This document shows, in pieces, positions 63,342-64,000 of a stretch of 64,000 nt of DNA; the stretch's first letter is position 1; the number at the start of each line of letters is the position of its first letter. Location of the stretch: NCBI RefSeq assembly GCF_052324685.1, contig NC_135228.1, positions 12,825,920-12,889,919 on the forward strand, in the 5' to 3' direction. Both the position numbers and the translations under genes were made by a program. Below the pieces are notes generated by a model. The model had not been told where the DNA came from and ran no database searches. It worked only from the letters and a program-made list of their open reading frames with translations. This DNA comes from Brachyhypopomus gauderio. Its lineage: Eukaryota > Chordata > Actinopteri > Gymnotiformes > Hypopomidae.

Positions 63342-64000
63342 ATGGGAACAGTGGTCACTCGGAATGGGACCGTGTCTTTGATGAACGGGAGGGAGAACTA
63401 CTTGGAAAATTTGACTTCAGCCTCTCTTGGTCTGACAGAAACAGACATTACAGTTATGGGTTGGATTCTCACCGTGGGATCTTTTCTGATCATCTCCACC
63501 AACCTCCTGGTAGCCGTCGCCTTGGTCTTGCTGATCCACAAGAGGGGGAGCCAGAACTGGTGCTTTGTCCTGAACCTGTCCGTGGCCGACATCCTGGTGG
63601 GCCTGGCCATTACGGGCATAGCAAATGACATGGTGAAAGGACGCCTGTCCTCCACGCACAAGGAGGCGTGCTTGCTCCGCATGGCCTTCGTCATCGCGCC
63701 CTCCGCGGCCTCCATCCTCACCATGTTCTTAATCTCAGTCGATCGGTACGCGGCCATCAAGCTGCCATTGCGCTACCAGCAACTCATGGACAGGAGGGTA
63801 ATAGCCAGCGCTTTGGCCTGCCTGTGGCTGCTCTCCACCGTGGTGGGCTTCCTGCCGAGCGTGGTGGAGGAGATGCAGGACGGTCGCTACGGCAGCGTGT
63901 GCACCTTGTTCTCCGTCATCGACCCGCAGAGCATCATTGTGGTCTTCTGCGTCACCTTCTTCCCAGTGCTCTCCGTCTTCATCTACTGCTACCTGGACAT
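63342..64000 (+). CDS. gpr119: G-protein-coupled receptor 119, 5' part (runs off the window)
   Basis: Rhodopsin-class receptor for oleoylethanolamide and lysophospholipids, Gs-coupled, which in mammals raises incretin and insulin release. The frame opens at ATG 63342 after an in-frame TGA, or at ATG 63381; the second gives an N-terminus closer in length to the family and keeps an N-glycosylation site (ENLT). TM1 ILTVGSFLIISTNLLVAVAL, TM2 FVLNLSVADILVGLAITG, extracellular Cys in KEACLLRMAF, TM3 ending in the DRY motif (ISVDRYAAIKLPLRY), TM4 around ALACLWLLSTVVGFLPS, ECL2 Cys in GSVCTLF, and TM5 IIVVFCVTFFPVLSVFIYCY. LRMAFV, SAAS and GFLP match GPR119 closely. About 219 codons are present of a usual 335 or so; TM6 and TM7 lie outside. 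Confidence 0.92.
   Translation, partial: MGTVVTRNGTVSLMNGRENYLENLTSASLGLTETDITVMGWILTVGSFLIISTNLLVAVALVLLIHKRGSQNWCFVLNLSVADILVGLAITGIANDMVKGRLSSTHKEACLLRMAFVIAPSAASILTMFLISVDRYAAIKLPLRYQQLMDRRVIASALACLWLLSTVVGFLPSVVEEMQDGRYGSVCTLFSVIDPQSIIVVFCVTFFPVLSVFIYCYLD

Noticed and set aside
63398-63760. 120-codon minus-strand ORF
   Set aside because: It is antisense to gpr119, whose plus-frame translation shows transmembrane segments and the DRY motif.

Overview
This is vertebrate, almost certainly teleost, genomic DNA: intron-split genes with GT-AG junctions, very dense CA, GA, TA and GATA microsatellites, long G or C homopolymers, and hAT-like, Harbinger-like, LTR and tRNA-SINE repeats of kinds common in ray-finned fish. 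There are no operons and no CRISPR arrays. I recognise four protein-coding genes from their translated exons: spry3 (minus, one coding exon, 16997-17845), pof1b (minus, 12 coding exons, 32460-48929), slc25a14/UCP5 (minus, 8 coding exons, 52016-59146) and gpr119 (plus, 5' part only, from 63342 or 63381 to the window end).

Layout. 1-14 kb is gene-poor, with a solo LTR (442-764), a second LTR-like unit with a 33-bp minisatellite, and scattered GC-richer blocks that may be regulatory. 14.2-17.9 kb holds the spry3 coding exon, a putative long 3'UTR and the 5'UTR splice acceptor. 18-31 kb, upstream of spry3, has no recognisable coding exon; it has several complex-sequence blocks that look like candidate non-coding regulatory elements, and many microsatellites. 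31-49 kb is pof1b; its 9.4-kb second intron carries a three-deep nest of transposons (39429-42070), and intron 10 carries a textbook 178-bp hAT MITE. 49-60 kb is slc25a14, with the CDS reconstructed exon by exon to 286 codons plus stop in consistent phase. 60-63.3 kb is intergenic, with a tRNA-derived SINE, a 20-bp minisatellite, a perfect 25-bp hairpin and one speculative two-exon secreted-peptide ORF. 63.3-64 kb is gpr119 through TM5.

The genes do not form one pathway: a receptor-tyrosine-kinase feedback inhibitor (Spry3), an epithelial junction/actin-associated coiled-coil protein (Pof1b), a mitochondrial inner-membrane carrier (Slc25a14) and a lipid-sensing GPCR (Gpr119). What unites them is linkage: all four have human X-chromosome orthologues, so the window looks like a piece of an old linkage group. 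The most notable sequence observations are the nested transposons with readable target-site duplications, splice sites of pof1b and slc25a14 lying in or against microsatellites, a NAGNAG acceptor in pof1b, an in-frame hydrophobic N-terminal extension of slc25a14, and the hairpin. I found no strong evidence of a wholly new system. All homology calls rest on remembered family sequences, not on searches.
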